DNA of 34,953 bases from DATARH01 sp035504075 (GTDB lineage: Bacteria; Pseudomonadota; Alphaproteobacteria; ATCC43930; CGMCC-115725). The stretch covers positions 1 through 34,953 of the forward strand of contig DATJSO010000249.1 in NCBI GenBank assembly GCA_035504075.1, read 5' to 3'. The position numbers were made by a program, and so were the translations under genes. Of this stretch, positions 8,880 through 16,390 are shown one piece after another (the first letter of the stretch is position 1; every line of letters starts with the position of its first letter). The notes below the pieces were generated by a model. It had not been told where the DNA came from. It saw only the letters and a list, made by a program, of their open reading frames with translations, and did no database searches.

Positions 8880-9650
8880 CTACGCGAAGCTTGCGGTGAC
8901 GGCACCGATGCCGGCGAAATCCGCGGCGATGCGATCGCCGCGACTGAGCGCAAACTGGCGGGTAAACGAGCCGCTCATCACGTAATCGCCGGCCCGCACC
9001 GCCTCGCCGAACTGTGCCAGCTTGGCGGCGAGCCAGGCGACCGCGTTGTACGGATGCCCGAGCACCGCATCGCCCGTGGCCGCCGCAACCTCGGCGCCGT
9101 TGATCGCAACGCGCACCCGCACCGCTGCGAGATCCGGCAGCCGGGCAGCGACGACCGGCTCGCCCAGCACAAATGACCGCTGCTGCGCATTGTCGGCGAG
9201 CGCCAGAGCAAGTTCGCGCGTAAAGTCGCCGCGCGTCTCGACAATTTCAAAGGCGGGATGGACCCGCTCGACCGCAGCCGCCACGTCGTTCGCCGTCGCG
9301 TCCGCCGGCAGATCGCGGCCCAACACAATGCACAATTCGTTCTCGAAGCCGGGAGCGATCAGGTCGGCGTAACAAAAGCTGTCGCCGGAGCGCCGCAGGC
9401 CTTCCGCCAGCAGGCAGCCGAAAACGGGTTCATGGACGCCAAACTGCTGCTGGATCGCAACCGCTGTCAGCCCGACCTTCCAGCCGAGCCGGTGCGCACC
9501 GGCGCCGCTGCGCCGGTTCAGCAACGCCAGCTGGATGCGATAGGCATCCTCGAGCGCGAGGCGGCCGCTCCAGGCGCGCGGAAAAAACTCGCCGCGCTCG
9601 CGCGCCGCCGCAAACTCGCCGACGGCGGCTTCGATTTGGCGCTCGTCCAT
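8880..9650 (-). CDS. 2-keto-4-pentenoate hydratase family protein
   Basis: The 256-residue product belongs to the fumarylacetoacetase-fold hydratase/decarboxylase family (MhpD/XylJ type). This family adds water to 2-hydroxypenta-2,4-dienoate-like products of aromatic meta-cleavage, or decarboxylates related compounds. Supporting motifs are AHRLGWKVGLT, the FENELCIVLGRDLP metal-site region with conserved acidic residues, HPAFEIVETR, and the C-terminal GDYVMSGSFTRQFALSRGD. The start at 9650 is chosen because GGAGG lies 4 bases upstream; an ATG 13 codons earlier lacks such a site. It diverges from an extradiol dioxygenase gene across 128 bases, which fits a shared catabolic role. The exact substrate is unknown. 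Confidence 0.85.
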   Translation of the reverse strand: MDERQIEAAVGEFAAARERGEFFPRAWSGRLALEDAYRIQLALLNRRSGAGAHRLGWKVGLTAVAIQQQFGVHEPVFGCLLAEGLRRSGDSFCYADLIAPGFENELCIVLGRDLPADATANDVAAAVERVHPAFEIVETRGDFTRELALALADNAQQRSFVLGEPVVAARLPDLAAVRVRVAINGAEVAAATGDAVLGHPYNAVAWLAAKLAQFGEAVRAGDYVMSGSFTRQFALSRGDRIAADFAGIGAVTASFA

Positions 9651-9765
9651 CACACCTCCATCGGGCGGCGATATATGCGTGCCGGACATGCCGCAACGCC
9701 ATCGCGCAACCCGCTCGGTTTCTGGTATTGTAGCGCAATCGGTGGCGGCAGCCTGCTGCCAGTAT

Positions 9766-9774
9766 AAGGAGGGA
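9766..9774 (+). promoter_or_regulatory. Strong Shine-Dalgarno site for the extradiol dioxygenase
   Basis: The sequence AAGGAGGGA, a near-perfect anti-16S match, ends 4 bases before the ATG at 9779. It fixes the start of the dioxygenase and is one of the best ribosome-binding sites in the window. Confidence 0.8.
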
Positions 9775-9778
9775 CGCG

Positions 9779-10837
9779 ATGGGTGACATTCTGGGCGTCG
9801 GCGTCACGCATTACCCGGGCCTCATTCAGCCGGACCAGCAGATGGCTGGGCTGCTCGCCCGCACGCTGAACAGCGAGCAGGTGCCGGCCGAACTGAAGGA
9901 TCCGAAGACATGGCCAGAGGCGATGCGCAAGGAGTGGGCCGACCCCGTCGCCGCGGCGAAGGAGCATCGCAGCCGGCTCGTCAACGGCTTCCGCAAGGCG
10001 CGCCAGGCGATCGACGCGTTCGACCCGGATTTCGTGTTGATCTGGGGCGACGACCAGTACGAGAATTTCCGCGAGGACGGCGTACCGTCGTTCTGCGTCT
10101 TCGCGCTCGACGAAATCGATTCGAAACCCTATGCCCGCGCCGGCCGGCCGAATGACAACGTCTGGGGCGAAGGCCAGGACACGGTCATCCACACCAAGGG
10201 CCACTACGCCGCCGCCTCGACGCTGGCGGCGAAGCTGATTGCCGATGACTTCGACGTCAGCTACGCCTATCGCATGCGCTACGACAACGGCCTGCCGCAC
10301 GCGTTCATCAATACGCTTCTGTACCTCGACTACGACCGCAAAGGCTTCCCCTACCCGGTCGTGCCGTTTCATGTGAACTGCTACGGCTCGTCGGTCATCG
10401 CCAAGCGCGGCTCGACGGCGCACCTGACCGGCGACGCCGACCCCAACCTTGTCGATCCGCCCGGCCCCAACCCGAAACGCTGTTTCGATGTCGGCGGCGC
10501 GGTCGCGAAGGCACTGGCCGACAGCCCGTGGCGGGTCGCGCTCGTCGCCTCGTCGTCGTGGTCGCACGCGTTCCTGACGCCGAAAAACCACTACCTCTAT
10601 CCCGACAATGCCAGCGACCGGGCGCGCTTTGACGAACTCTCCTCGGGCAAGCTGGCGCGCTGGCGCGAATTGACCACGGCGCAGATCGAGGATGCCGGGC
10701 AGCAGGAGTTCCTCAACTGGGTGTGCCTCGGCGGCGCGATGCATGCGCTCGGCCGCGAGCCGCAGATCGTCGATTACGTCGAGAGCTGGATTTTCAACTC
10801 CGACAAGTGCTTCGCCCTGTTCCCGCCGCAGCACTGA
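9779..10837 (+). CDS. Class III (LigB-type) extradiol ring-cleavage dioxygenase-like protein
   Basis: The 352-residue product resembles the LigB-fold, Fe(II)-dependent extradiol dioxygenases that open catechol-type rings. An N-terminal VGVTHYPGLI with an early histidine, FVLIWGDDQYENF, DNGLPHAFINTLL, and SSSWSHAFLTPKNHYLYPD provide the expected His/Asp/Glu-rich pattern of the class III fold. The protein is longer than small LigB subunits, and no separate LigA-like small subunit is visible. The ATG at 9779 follows a strong ribosome-binding site. A hairpin terminator lies just after the stop codon. The divergent hydratase and the downstream flavin monooxygenase suggest an aromatic or heteroaromatic catabolic pathway. 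The substrate cannot be deduced. Confidence 0.8.
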   Translation: MGDILGVGVTHYPGLIQPDQQMAGLLARTLNSEQVPAELKDPKTWPEAMRKEWADPVAAAKEHRSRLVNGFRKARQAIDAFDPDFVLIWGDDQYENFREDGVPSFCVFALDEIDSKPYARAGRPNDNVWGEGQDTVIHTKGHYAAASTLAAKLIADDFDVSYAYRMRYDNGLPHAFINTLLYLDYDRKGFPYPVVPFHVNCYGSSVIAKRGSTAHLTGDADPNLVDPPGPNPKRCFDVGGAVAKALADSPWRVALVASSSWSHAFLTPKNHYLYPDNASDRARFDELSSGKLARWRELTTAQIEDAGQQEFLNWVCLGGAMHALGREPQIVDYVESWIFNSDKCFALFPPQH

Positions 10838-10858
10838 GCGACCGAATCCCGCAAGACC

Positions 10859-10887
10859 AAGCCCGCGGGCGCCGCGCCCGCGGGCTT
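10859..10887 (+). terminator. Intrinsic terminator after the dioxygenase
   Basis: A perfect inverted repeat has 12-base arms at 10859-10870 and 10876-10887 around the 5-base loop GCCGC. The stem is almost all G-C and the exit is T-rich (TTGTGCTTTGTT). It sits 22 bases after the dioxygenase stop codon and likely separates that gene from the following monooxygenase. Confidence 0.75.
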
Positions 10888-10940
10888 GTGCTTTGTTGGC
10901 GGGCGCTCATATTCGCCGAAGAGCGGCGGGGAGCTGAAAT

Positions 10941-12275
10941 ATGGCGGCAGCGCGGCGACGACAATTGCGGCTCGGCGCGTTCATGCGCCCGGTCGGAATT
11001 CATACGGCGTGGTGGCGCTACCCCGACGCCTGCCCGGACGCCAATTTCAACCTGAAGCATCTGATCCGCTTTGCGCAAAAGCTCGAGGAAGGCCGCTTTG
11101 ACGCGTGGTTCATGGCCGACCACCTGGCCGTGCTGAACATGCCGATGGCGGCCTTGAAGCGCAGCGCGACGGTGACCTCCTTCGACCCGTTGACGCTGTT
11201 GCCGGCGCTGGCGATGCATACCGAGCATCTGGGCCTGATCGCGACCGCCTCGACGACGTTCGAGCCGCCCTATCTGATCGCCCGCCGATTTGCCTCGCTC
11301 GACCATATCAGCGGCGGCCGCGCCGGCTGGAACCTGGTAACGACATCCAACCCGGACGCCGCCCTCAATTTCGGCCTGACCGAGCACATGGAGCACGGCG
11401 AGCGCTATCGCCGGGCGCGCGAGTTCTACGATGTCGTGACCGGGCTGTGGGACAGCTGGGCCGAGGACGCCTTCGTCCGCGATGTCGAGGCGGGGCTCTA
11501 TTTCGACCCGGAAAAGCTGCACGTGCTCGACCACAAGGGCGAATTCTTCTCGGTGCGCGGTCCGCTCAATATTGCGCGGCCGGTGCAGGGCTGGCCGGTC
11601 ATCGTGCAGGCCGGCGCGTCGGATGCCGGCCGCCAACTCGCCGGCGAGACGGCCGAGATGGTGTTCGGCGGCGGCGGCCGCATCGAGGATGCGCGCGCCT
11701 ATTATACCGACGTGAAGAGCCGCGCCGAGCGCTATGGACGCAACCCGGATCATATCAAGATCCTGCCCGGCTGCCTTGTCGTCGTCGGCGACAGCGACGC
11801 CGAGGCTCGCGACAAGCGGGCGCTGCTCGACAGCCTCGTGCACCCCGACAGCGGCATCGCGTCGTTGTCGATCGCGCTCGGGCACGACGCCTCGGGCTTT
11901 GATCTCGACGGCCCGCTGCCCGACATCCCGGAATCGAACGCCTCGAAGAGCGGCCGTGAGCGCGTCCTTGCACGCGCCCGGCGCGACAACCTGAGCGTGC
12001 GGCAGCTCGCACAAATCGCCGGCAGTTACGGCGGGCTTGCGATGGTCGGTACGCCGAAGACGATCACCGACGAGATGGAGGAATGGTTCGGCAGCGGCGC
12101 CTGTGACGGGTTCAACGTCATGTTTCCGTGGGTGCCCGGCGGGCTCGACGAATTCGTCGACCGGGTCGTCCCGGAACTGCAGCGCCGCGGCCTCTTCCGC
12201 CGCCAGTATGAGGGCCGGACGCTGCGCGACAACCTCGGCCTGCCGCGGCCGGAGAACCGGTTCGTCCGCCGCTGA
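10941..12275 (+). CDS. LLM-class flavin-dependent monooxygenase, NtaA/SnaA/DmoA type
   Basis: The 444-residue product is a bacterial luciferase-like TIM-barrel monooxygenase of the NtaA/DszA/DmoA group. These enzymes use FMNH2 supplied by a separate reductase to oxidise substrates such as nitrilotriacetate, sulfides or other organosulfur compounds. Typical motifs are FDAWFMADHLAVLNMP near residue 53, TSFDPLTLLPALA, LDHISGGRAGWNLVTTSNP, NFGL, GPLNIARPVQGWPVIVQAG (the QAGAS motif) and MVFGGGG. GGGGAG lies 7 bases before the ATG at 10941. No flavin reductase gene is visible nearby. A terminator separates it from the dioxygenase, so it is probably transcribed on its own. The substrate is unknown. 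Confidence 0.9.
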   Translation: MAAARRRQLRLGAFMRPVGIHTAWWRYPDACPDANFNLKHLIRFAQKLEEGRFDAWFMADHLAVLNMPMAALKRSATVTSFDPLTLLPALAMHTEHLGLIATASTTFEPPYLIARRFASLDHISGGRAGWNLVTTSNPDAALNFGLTEHMEHGERYRRAREFYDVVTGLWDSWAEDAFVRDVEAGLYFDPEKLHVLDHKGEFFSVRGPLNIARPVQGWPVIVQAGASDAGRQLAGETAEMVFGGGGRIEDARAYYTDVKSRAERYGRNPDHIKILPGCLVVVGDSDAEARDKRALLDSLVHPDSGIASLSIALGHDASGFDLDGPLPDIPESNASKSGRERVLARARRDNLSVRQLAQIAGSYGGLAMVGTPKTITDEMEEWFGSGACDGFNVMFPWVPGGLDEFVDRVVPELQRRGLFRRQYEGRTLRDNLGLPRPENRFVRR

Positions 12276-12310
12276 TCCCCGACGCTGATCCCCGGCGCGG
12301 CAGGCGCCAG

Positions 12311-12498
12311 ACCGCGCGCCGATTGCGGCAATGCGGCTTCGATGTATTCGACCGCGAACGGGTGGCGATTTGCCGCATCGGGTCGGTGAAGATCGCCGCA
12401 CCCTGCAGCACGACGACACGCGTGAGATTGCCGCCGCCATAGTCGCCGTTGATATGCCGCGCCAATACGTCGACGCCGGCGCGGATCGCGGCTCGGAT
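12311..12498 (-). pseudogene. Probable 5' remnant of a hypoxanthine phosphoribosyltransferase gene
   Basis: On the minus strand, 12498 to about 12367 reads AAIRAGVDVLARHINGDY, then RVVVLQGAAIFTDPMRQI. A shift of frame near 12370 continues with NRHPFAVEYIEAALPQS to about 12311. This matches, in order and spacing, the N-terminal part of hypoxanthine phosphoribosyltransferases as I recall them: a basic helix ending in a DY or RY motif, a VxVLxGAxxF strand-turn, ADLxR, and a xVDFI strand. The PRPP-binding loop and everything after it are missing, because the flavin monooxygenase gene lies there. The frameshift and truncation indicate a dead fragment. Identification rests on memory of the family and is moderate. 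Confidence 0.45.
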
Positions 12499-12750
12499 AG
12501 GACGAGTTGCAACCCGCTTCGCCGCATCGGGCATCGCCCAGCTTCGCGATGAGCCGGCGCCGACCGCGTAGCGCCGGCCCGCTGCGAATGCCGATCGACC
12601 GGCGGTGCAATTAGCCCAAGATAAAGATCGATCGCGCGCTGCAATCGGGCCACTCAGTTGATCGGCCAGCCAGCCGGCCGGTCGGGAACTAACCCCTGCT
12701 ACTTACGTTTGCCGCCGCCGACCGCCGAGCCGGCTGACGGAAGGACTTTT

Positions 12751-12756
12751 GGGGGG
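12751..12756 (+). promoter_or_regulatory. Ribosome-binding site deciding the GTG start of actA
   Basis: Six G residues lie 5 bases before the GTG at 12762. An ATG at 12758 is out of frame with the cytochrome and is too close to this site to be used. Confidence 0.55.
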
Positions 12757-12761
12757 AATGG

Positions 12762-13412
12762 GTGGCAGTTTTCGGGCCGCGCGCGAACCTGCTGATGAAC
12801 GCCGTTCTGGCCGGCGCGGCGGGGATCGCGGCCTTTCTGCTGCTGATGATCTGGGTCGTCCCCGTGATGGGCTACAACACCGGAGAGCGGTACACGCCGC
12901 CGCAGCCGGTGCCGTTCAGTCATCGCCATCACGTCAGCGGCCTGGGCATCGATTGCCGCTACTGCCACACGACGGTCGAAACCTCGGCGAACGCCGGCAT
13001 GCCGTCGACCGAAATCTGCATGACCTGTCACTCGCAGATCTGGACCCACGCCGACGTGCTGGCACCGGTCCGGCAGAGCCTGGCACAAGACGAGCCGCTG
13101 CGCTGGACGCGCGTCTATGAGCTGCCGGATTACGTCTATTTCGACCACAGCATCCACATCGCCAAAGGCGTCGGCTGCACCGAGTGTCACGGCCCGATCG
13201 GCGACATGGCGCTGACCTGGAAAGCGACGACGCTCTACATGAGCTGGTGCCTCGACTGTCACCGCGACCCGGCGCCGCGGCTGCGGCCGCGGAACGAGGT
13301 GTTCAACCCGCACTGGGTGCGCTCGAAGAGAACGCCGTCCGGCATCCAGCTGATGGCCGAGTACCACATTCCGAACCGCAACCTCACCGACTGCGGGGTG
13401 TGCCACCGATGA
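12762..13412 (+). CDS. actA: Alternative complex III subunit ActA, pentahaem cytochrome c
   Basis: ActA is the multihaem electron-transfer subunit of alternative complex III, a quinol:electron acceptor oxidoreductase unrelated to cytochrome bc1. The 216-residue product has one N-terminal membrane anchor (about residues 10-35). Five CxxCH haem-attachment motifs follow: CRYCH, CMTCH, CTECH, CLDCH and, at the very C-terminus, CGVCH. Five haems is the number known for ActA. The bulk would lie in the periplasm. Translation starts at GTG 12762, preceded by a G-rich ribosome-binding site. The stop codon overlaps the actB start as ATGA. This is the first gene of the plus-strand respiratory operon. 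Confidence 0.95.
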   Translation: MAVFGPRANLLMNAVLAGAAGIAAFLLLMIWVVPVMGYNTGERYTPPQPVPFSHRHHVSGLGIDCRYCHTTVETSANAGMPSTEICMTCHSQIWTHADVLAPVRQSLAQDEPLRWTRVYELPDYVYFDHSIHIAKGVGCTECHGPIGDMALTWKATTLYMSWCLDCHRDPAPRLRPRNEVFNPHWVRSKRTPSGIQLMAEYHIPNRNLTDCGVCHR

Positions 13413-16390
13413 CCGGCGCGGCGGCCCGGACCTATTGGCGCAGCTTGGAAGAACTGGCTGAAAGCCCGCGCTTTGCGGCATTCGTCGCGCGCGAGGTGCC
13501 GCGCTTCCGCGACGCTGCGCTCGCCGCCCCCGACCGCCGACGCTTCCTGCAGCTGATGGCCGCGTCGATCGCGCTGGCCGGGCTTGCCGGCTGCGGTCCC
13601 GAGCCGAACCCGCGGCAGCTGCTGCCCTATGTCGAGCAGCCGCGCGGCATCATCCCGGGGCGCAACCGCTATTATGCGAGCGCGCACACGACGGACGGCT
13701 ACGCCGACGGGGTATTGATCGCGCATCAGATGGGGCGGCCGATAAAGATCGAGGGCAATCCCGATCACCCGGCGAGCCTCGGCGCCGCCAGCGCCATCGC
13801 GCAGGCGAGCATCCTGACCCTCTACGATCCGCGGCGGGCGCAGACGATCATCGGCAACGGACAGATCTCCAGCTGGGAGGGCTTTGTCACCGCCTTGTAC
13901 GAGCGCCGCCGCAGCCTCTCGCAGCGCCACGGCGACGGCCTGCGGCTGTTGACCGGCACCGTCACCTCGCCGTCGCTGGCAGCCCAGATCGCCGCCGTGC
14001 AAAAGGCATTCCCGGCCATGCGCTGGCATCAATGGGAGCCGCTCGATCGCGACAACGAACTGGAAGCCGCGACGCAGACCTTCGGCCGGCCGGTCGAGTT
14101 GGTCTTCGATCCCGGCGCTGCCAACGTCATCTTTGCCGTCGGCAGCGACCTGATCTCGGCGGCACCGGGCTGGCTGGCCTACGCCCGGCACCTCGCAGCC
14201 CGCCGCCGCCCTGCCGAGACCGGCGGCACGATGAGCCGGATCTATGCGGTCGAGAGCACGCCGACGCTGATCGGCGCCAAGGCCGACCACCGCCTGCCCC
14301 TGCGGCCGGACGAGATCCTTGCGGCGCTGCACCATCTCGTCGGCGCGCTCGGTGCCGGGCCCGCGGCAACGCCGCAGGCGGTCGGCCCGCATGTCGCGTG
14401 GCTGAACGCGGCTGCGGCGGATCTCGCCGCGCATAAGGGGCGTGCCCTCGTGCATGCCGGACGCGAGCAATCGGTCGAGATTCACCTGTTGGTCAACGCG
14501 ATCAACGGCGCGCTCGGCGGCTTCGGCAAAACCGCAAAAGCGATCGAGCCGGTCGCCGCAGCGCCGCAGGCGCAGCGCCGGTCGCTGGCGGACCTCGTCG
14601 CCGATATGCATGCGGGCAAGGTCGACACGCTGCTGATGTTCGACACCAACCCGGTCTACAGCGCGCCGGCCGACCTCGAATTCGCGGCGGCGCTGCGCCG
14701 CGTGCCGTTCTCGGTCAGCGTCGCCGCCTACACCGACGAGACGGCGCTCGCCGGCACTTGGCACATCCCCGCGGCGCATCCCTACGAGGCGTGGAGCGAT
14801 GCGCGCGCCTTCGACGGCACGGCGACGATCCTGCAGCCGCAGATCCGCCCTCTCTATGACGGGCATTCGGCGCTGCAGAGCGTATCGATCCTGCTCGGCG
14901 ACACGGCGCCCGACGATTATCAGATCGTGCGCGCCTTTTGGCGCGGCTGGGCGCAATCGCACGGCGCCGGCGAGTTCGCCGCATTCTGGCGCGAGGCGCT
15001 GCGCCGCGGCAGCATCGTCGGCACGGCGTCGCCGCCGGTCACCGCGCCGGCGCGAGGCGCCACCGCAGAGGCGCCGCCGCCCGCGGCGTCGCCGGCCAAA
15101 GCGCCCGGTTTGCAGCTGTTGTTCCGCCCGGACGACGGCAACTGGGACGGCCGCTACGCCGACAATGCTTGGCTCCTCGAAATGCCGCGCCCGCTGACAC
15201 GGCTGACCTGGGACAACGCGGCGCTGGTCGCGCCGGCGACGGCGCGGCGGCTCGGTCTTCAGACGCACGAGGTCGTCGAGATCGCAACGAAAGTCGGCAA
15301 CGTGCTGGCGCCGGTCTTTGTACTGCCGGGACAGGCGCCCGATTGCATCACGCTGCCGCTGGGTTGGGGCCGGGCGGCCGGCGGGCTGGGCGCCGGGGTC
15401 GGGTTTGACGCCTACCGGCTGCGGTCGGCCGCCGATCCGTGGGTCGTCGACGCAGTTTCGCTGCGGAAGATCGGCCGGCGCTACGCGCTGGCGACGACGC
15501 AGGGGCAGGATCACATCGAGGGGCGCGACCTGATCCGCGAGGCGACACTCGGCGCGTTCGATCGCGATCCCGCGGCGCTGCGCCAGCGCGACAACCAGGA
15601 GTCGCTCTATCCAAAAACGCCCTATGTGAGCCCGGCCTGGGCGATGGCGATCGACCTCAATTCATGCATCGGCTGCCAGGCCTGCACGATCGCCTGCCAG
15701 GCCGAGAACAACGTGCCGGTCGTCGGCAAGGACCAGGTGCTTGCCGGCCGCGTCATGCACTGGCTGCGCATCGACCGCTACTATGCCGGACCGCCCGACA
15801 ACCCCGAGACCGCCTTCGAGCCGATCCCCTGCATGCATTGCGAGGATGCGCCTTGTGAAATCGTGTGTCCGGCGCACGCCACGGTGCACGACGACGAAGG
15901 CCTCAACCTGATGGTCTACAACCGCTGCATCGGGACGCGGTTCTGCTCGAACAACTGCCCCTACAAGGTGCGTCGCTTCAATTTCTACGCCTACGCGCTG
16001 GAGGACGACCGCCGCCCCGAATCGTGGAACCCGGAAGTGACGGTGCGCGACCGCGGTGTCATGGAGAAGTGCACCTACTGTATCCAGCGCATCAAGACCG
16101 CCGAGATCGCCGCCGACCGCGAAAACCGATCGCTGCGCGACGGCGAAATCAGGACGGCCTGCCAGCAGAGTTGCCCGACGCAGGCAATCATTTTCGGCAA
16201 CCGCGACGACCCGCATAGCGCCGTGTCGCGCCGCAAAGCGACGCCGATCGATTATGTGCTGCTCGCCGAATTGAACACCCGTCCGCGCACCAGCTACGGC
16301 GCCTTGATCCGCAACCCCAATCCGGCAATCCCGGCGTCGTCGGAACGGGACGAATGGTCGATCGAGGACCCGAAGGGCGAGCCGTCGTGA
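13409..16390 (+). CDS. actB: Alternative complex III subunit ActB, molybdopterin-like/iron-sulfur fusion
   Basis: This 993-residue protein fuses a molybdopterin-oxidoreductase-like domain, which in known ActB carries no cofactor, to a four-cluster ferredoxin domain. It starts with the family leader YWRSLEELAESPRF, then a Tat motif RRRFLQLM (residues about 43-50) and a lipobox LAGC ending at Cys62. It should therefore be exported folded and lipid-anchored on the periplasmic face. Ferredoxin cysteines begin at residue 753 (CIGCQACTIACQAEN), 808 (CMHCEDAPCEIVCP), 840 (CIGTRFCSNNCPYK), 888 (CTYC) and 918 (CQQSCPTQA). The ATG at 13409 overlaps the actA stop as ATGA. The role is electron transfer from the quinol site to the haem subunits. 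Confidence 0.95.
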   Translation: MTGAAARTYWRSLEELAESPRFAAFVAREVPRFRDAALAAPDRRRFLQLMAASIALAGLAGCGPEPNPRQLLPYVEQPRGIIPGRNRYYASAHTTDGYADGVLIAHQMGRPIKIEGNPDHPASLGAASAIAQASILTLYDPRRAQTIIGNGQISSWEGFVTALYERRRSLSQRHGDGLRLLTGTVTSPSLAAQIAAVQKAFPAMRWHQWEPLDRDNELEAATQTFGRPVELVFDPGAANVIFAVGSDLISAAPGWLAYARHLAARRRPAETGGTMSRIYAVESTPTLIGAKADHRLPLRPDEILAALHHLVGALGAGPAATPQAVGPHVAWLNAAAADLAAHKGRALVHAGREQSVEIHLLVNAINGALGGFGKTAKAIEPVAAAPQAQRRSLADLVADMHAGKVDTLLMFDTNPVYSAPADLEFAAALRRVPFSVSVAAYTDETALAGTWHIPAAHPYEAWSDARAFDGTATILQPQIRPLYDGHSALQSVSILLGDTAPDDYQIVRAFWRGWAQSHGAGEFAAFWREALRRGSIVGTASPPVTAPARGATAEAPPPAASPAKAPGLQLLFRPDDGNWDGRYADNAWLLEMPRPLTRLTWDNAALVAPATARRLGLQTHEVVEIATKVGNVLAPVFVLPGQAPDCITLPLGWGRAAGGLGAGVGFDAYRLRSAADPWVVDAVSLRKIGRRYALATTQGQDHIEGRDLIREATLGAFDRDPAALRQRDNQESLYPKTPYVSPAWAMAIDLNSCIGCQACTIACQAENNVPVVGKDQVLAGRVMHWLRIDRYYAGPPDNPETAFEPIPCMHCEDAPCEIVCPAHATVHDDEGLNLMVYNRCIGTRFCSNNCPYKVRRFNFYAYALEDDRRPESWNPEVTVRDRGVMEKCTYCIQRIKTAEIAADRENRSLRDGEIRTACQQSCPTQAIIFGNRDDPHSAVSRRKATPIDYVLLAELNTRPRTSYGALIRNPNPAIPASSERDEWSIEDPKGEPS

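Larger units (their letters stand above)
12276..12761. other. Gene-poor interval before the respiratory cluster
   Basis: This 486-base stretch has no intact gene. It begins with a short direct repeat (two copies of GCTGATCCCCG about 13 bases apart at 12270-12300) and contains a decayed reading frame on the minus strand, described separately. Its last ~100 bases precede actA and should hold the promoter of the act-cox operon, but no convincing -35/-10 pair could be assigned. The run of G residues at 12751-12756 is the ribosome-binding site of actA. Confidence 0.6.

Noticed and set aside
10794..12653. 619-codon minus-strand frame opposite the flavin monooxygenase
   Set aside because: It is a shadow of the monooxygenase and crosses the terminator hairpin and the HPRT-like remnant in the wrong frame; no recognisable domain.
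13259..15514. 751-codon minus-strand frame opposite actB
   Set aside because: Its composition is Arg/Asp/Gly-rich shadow sequence with no domain motif, fully covered by actB on the other strand.
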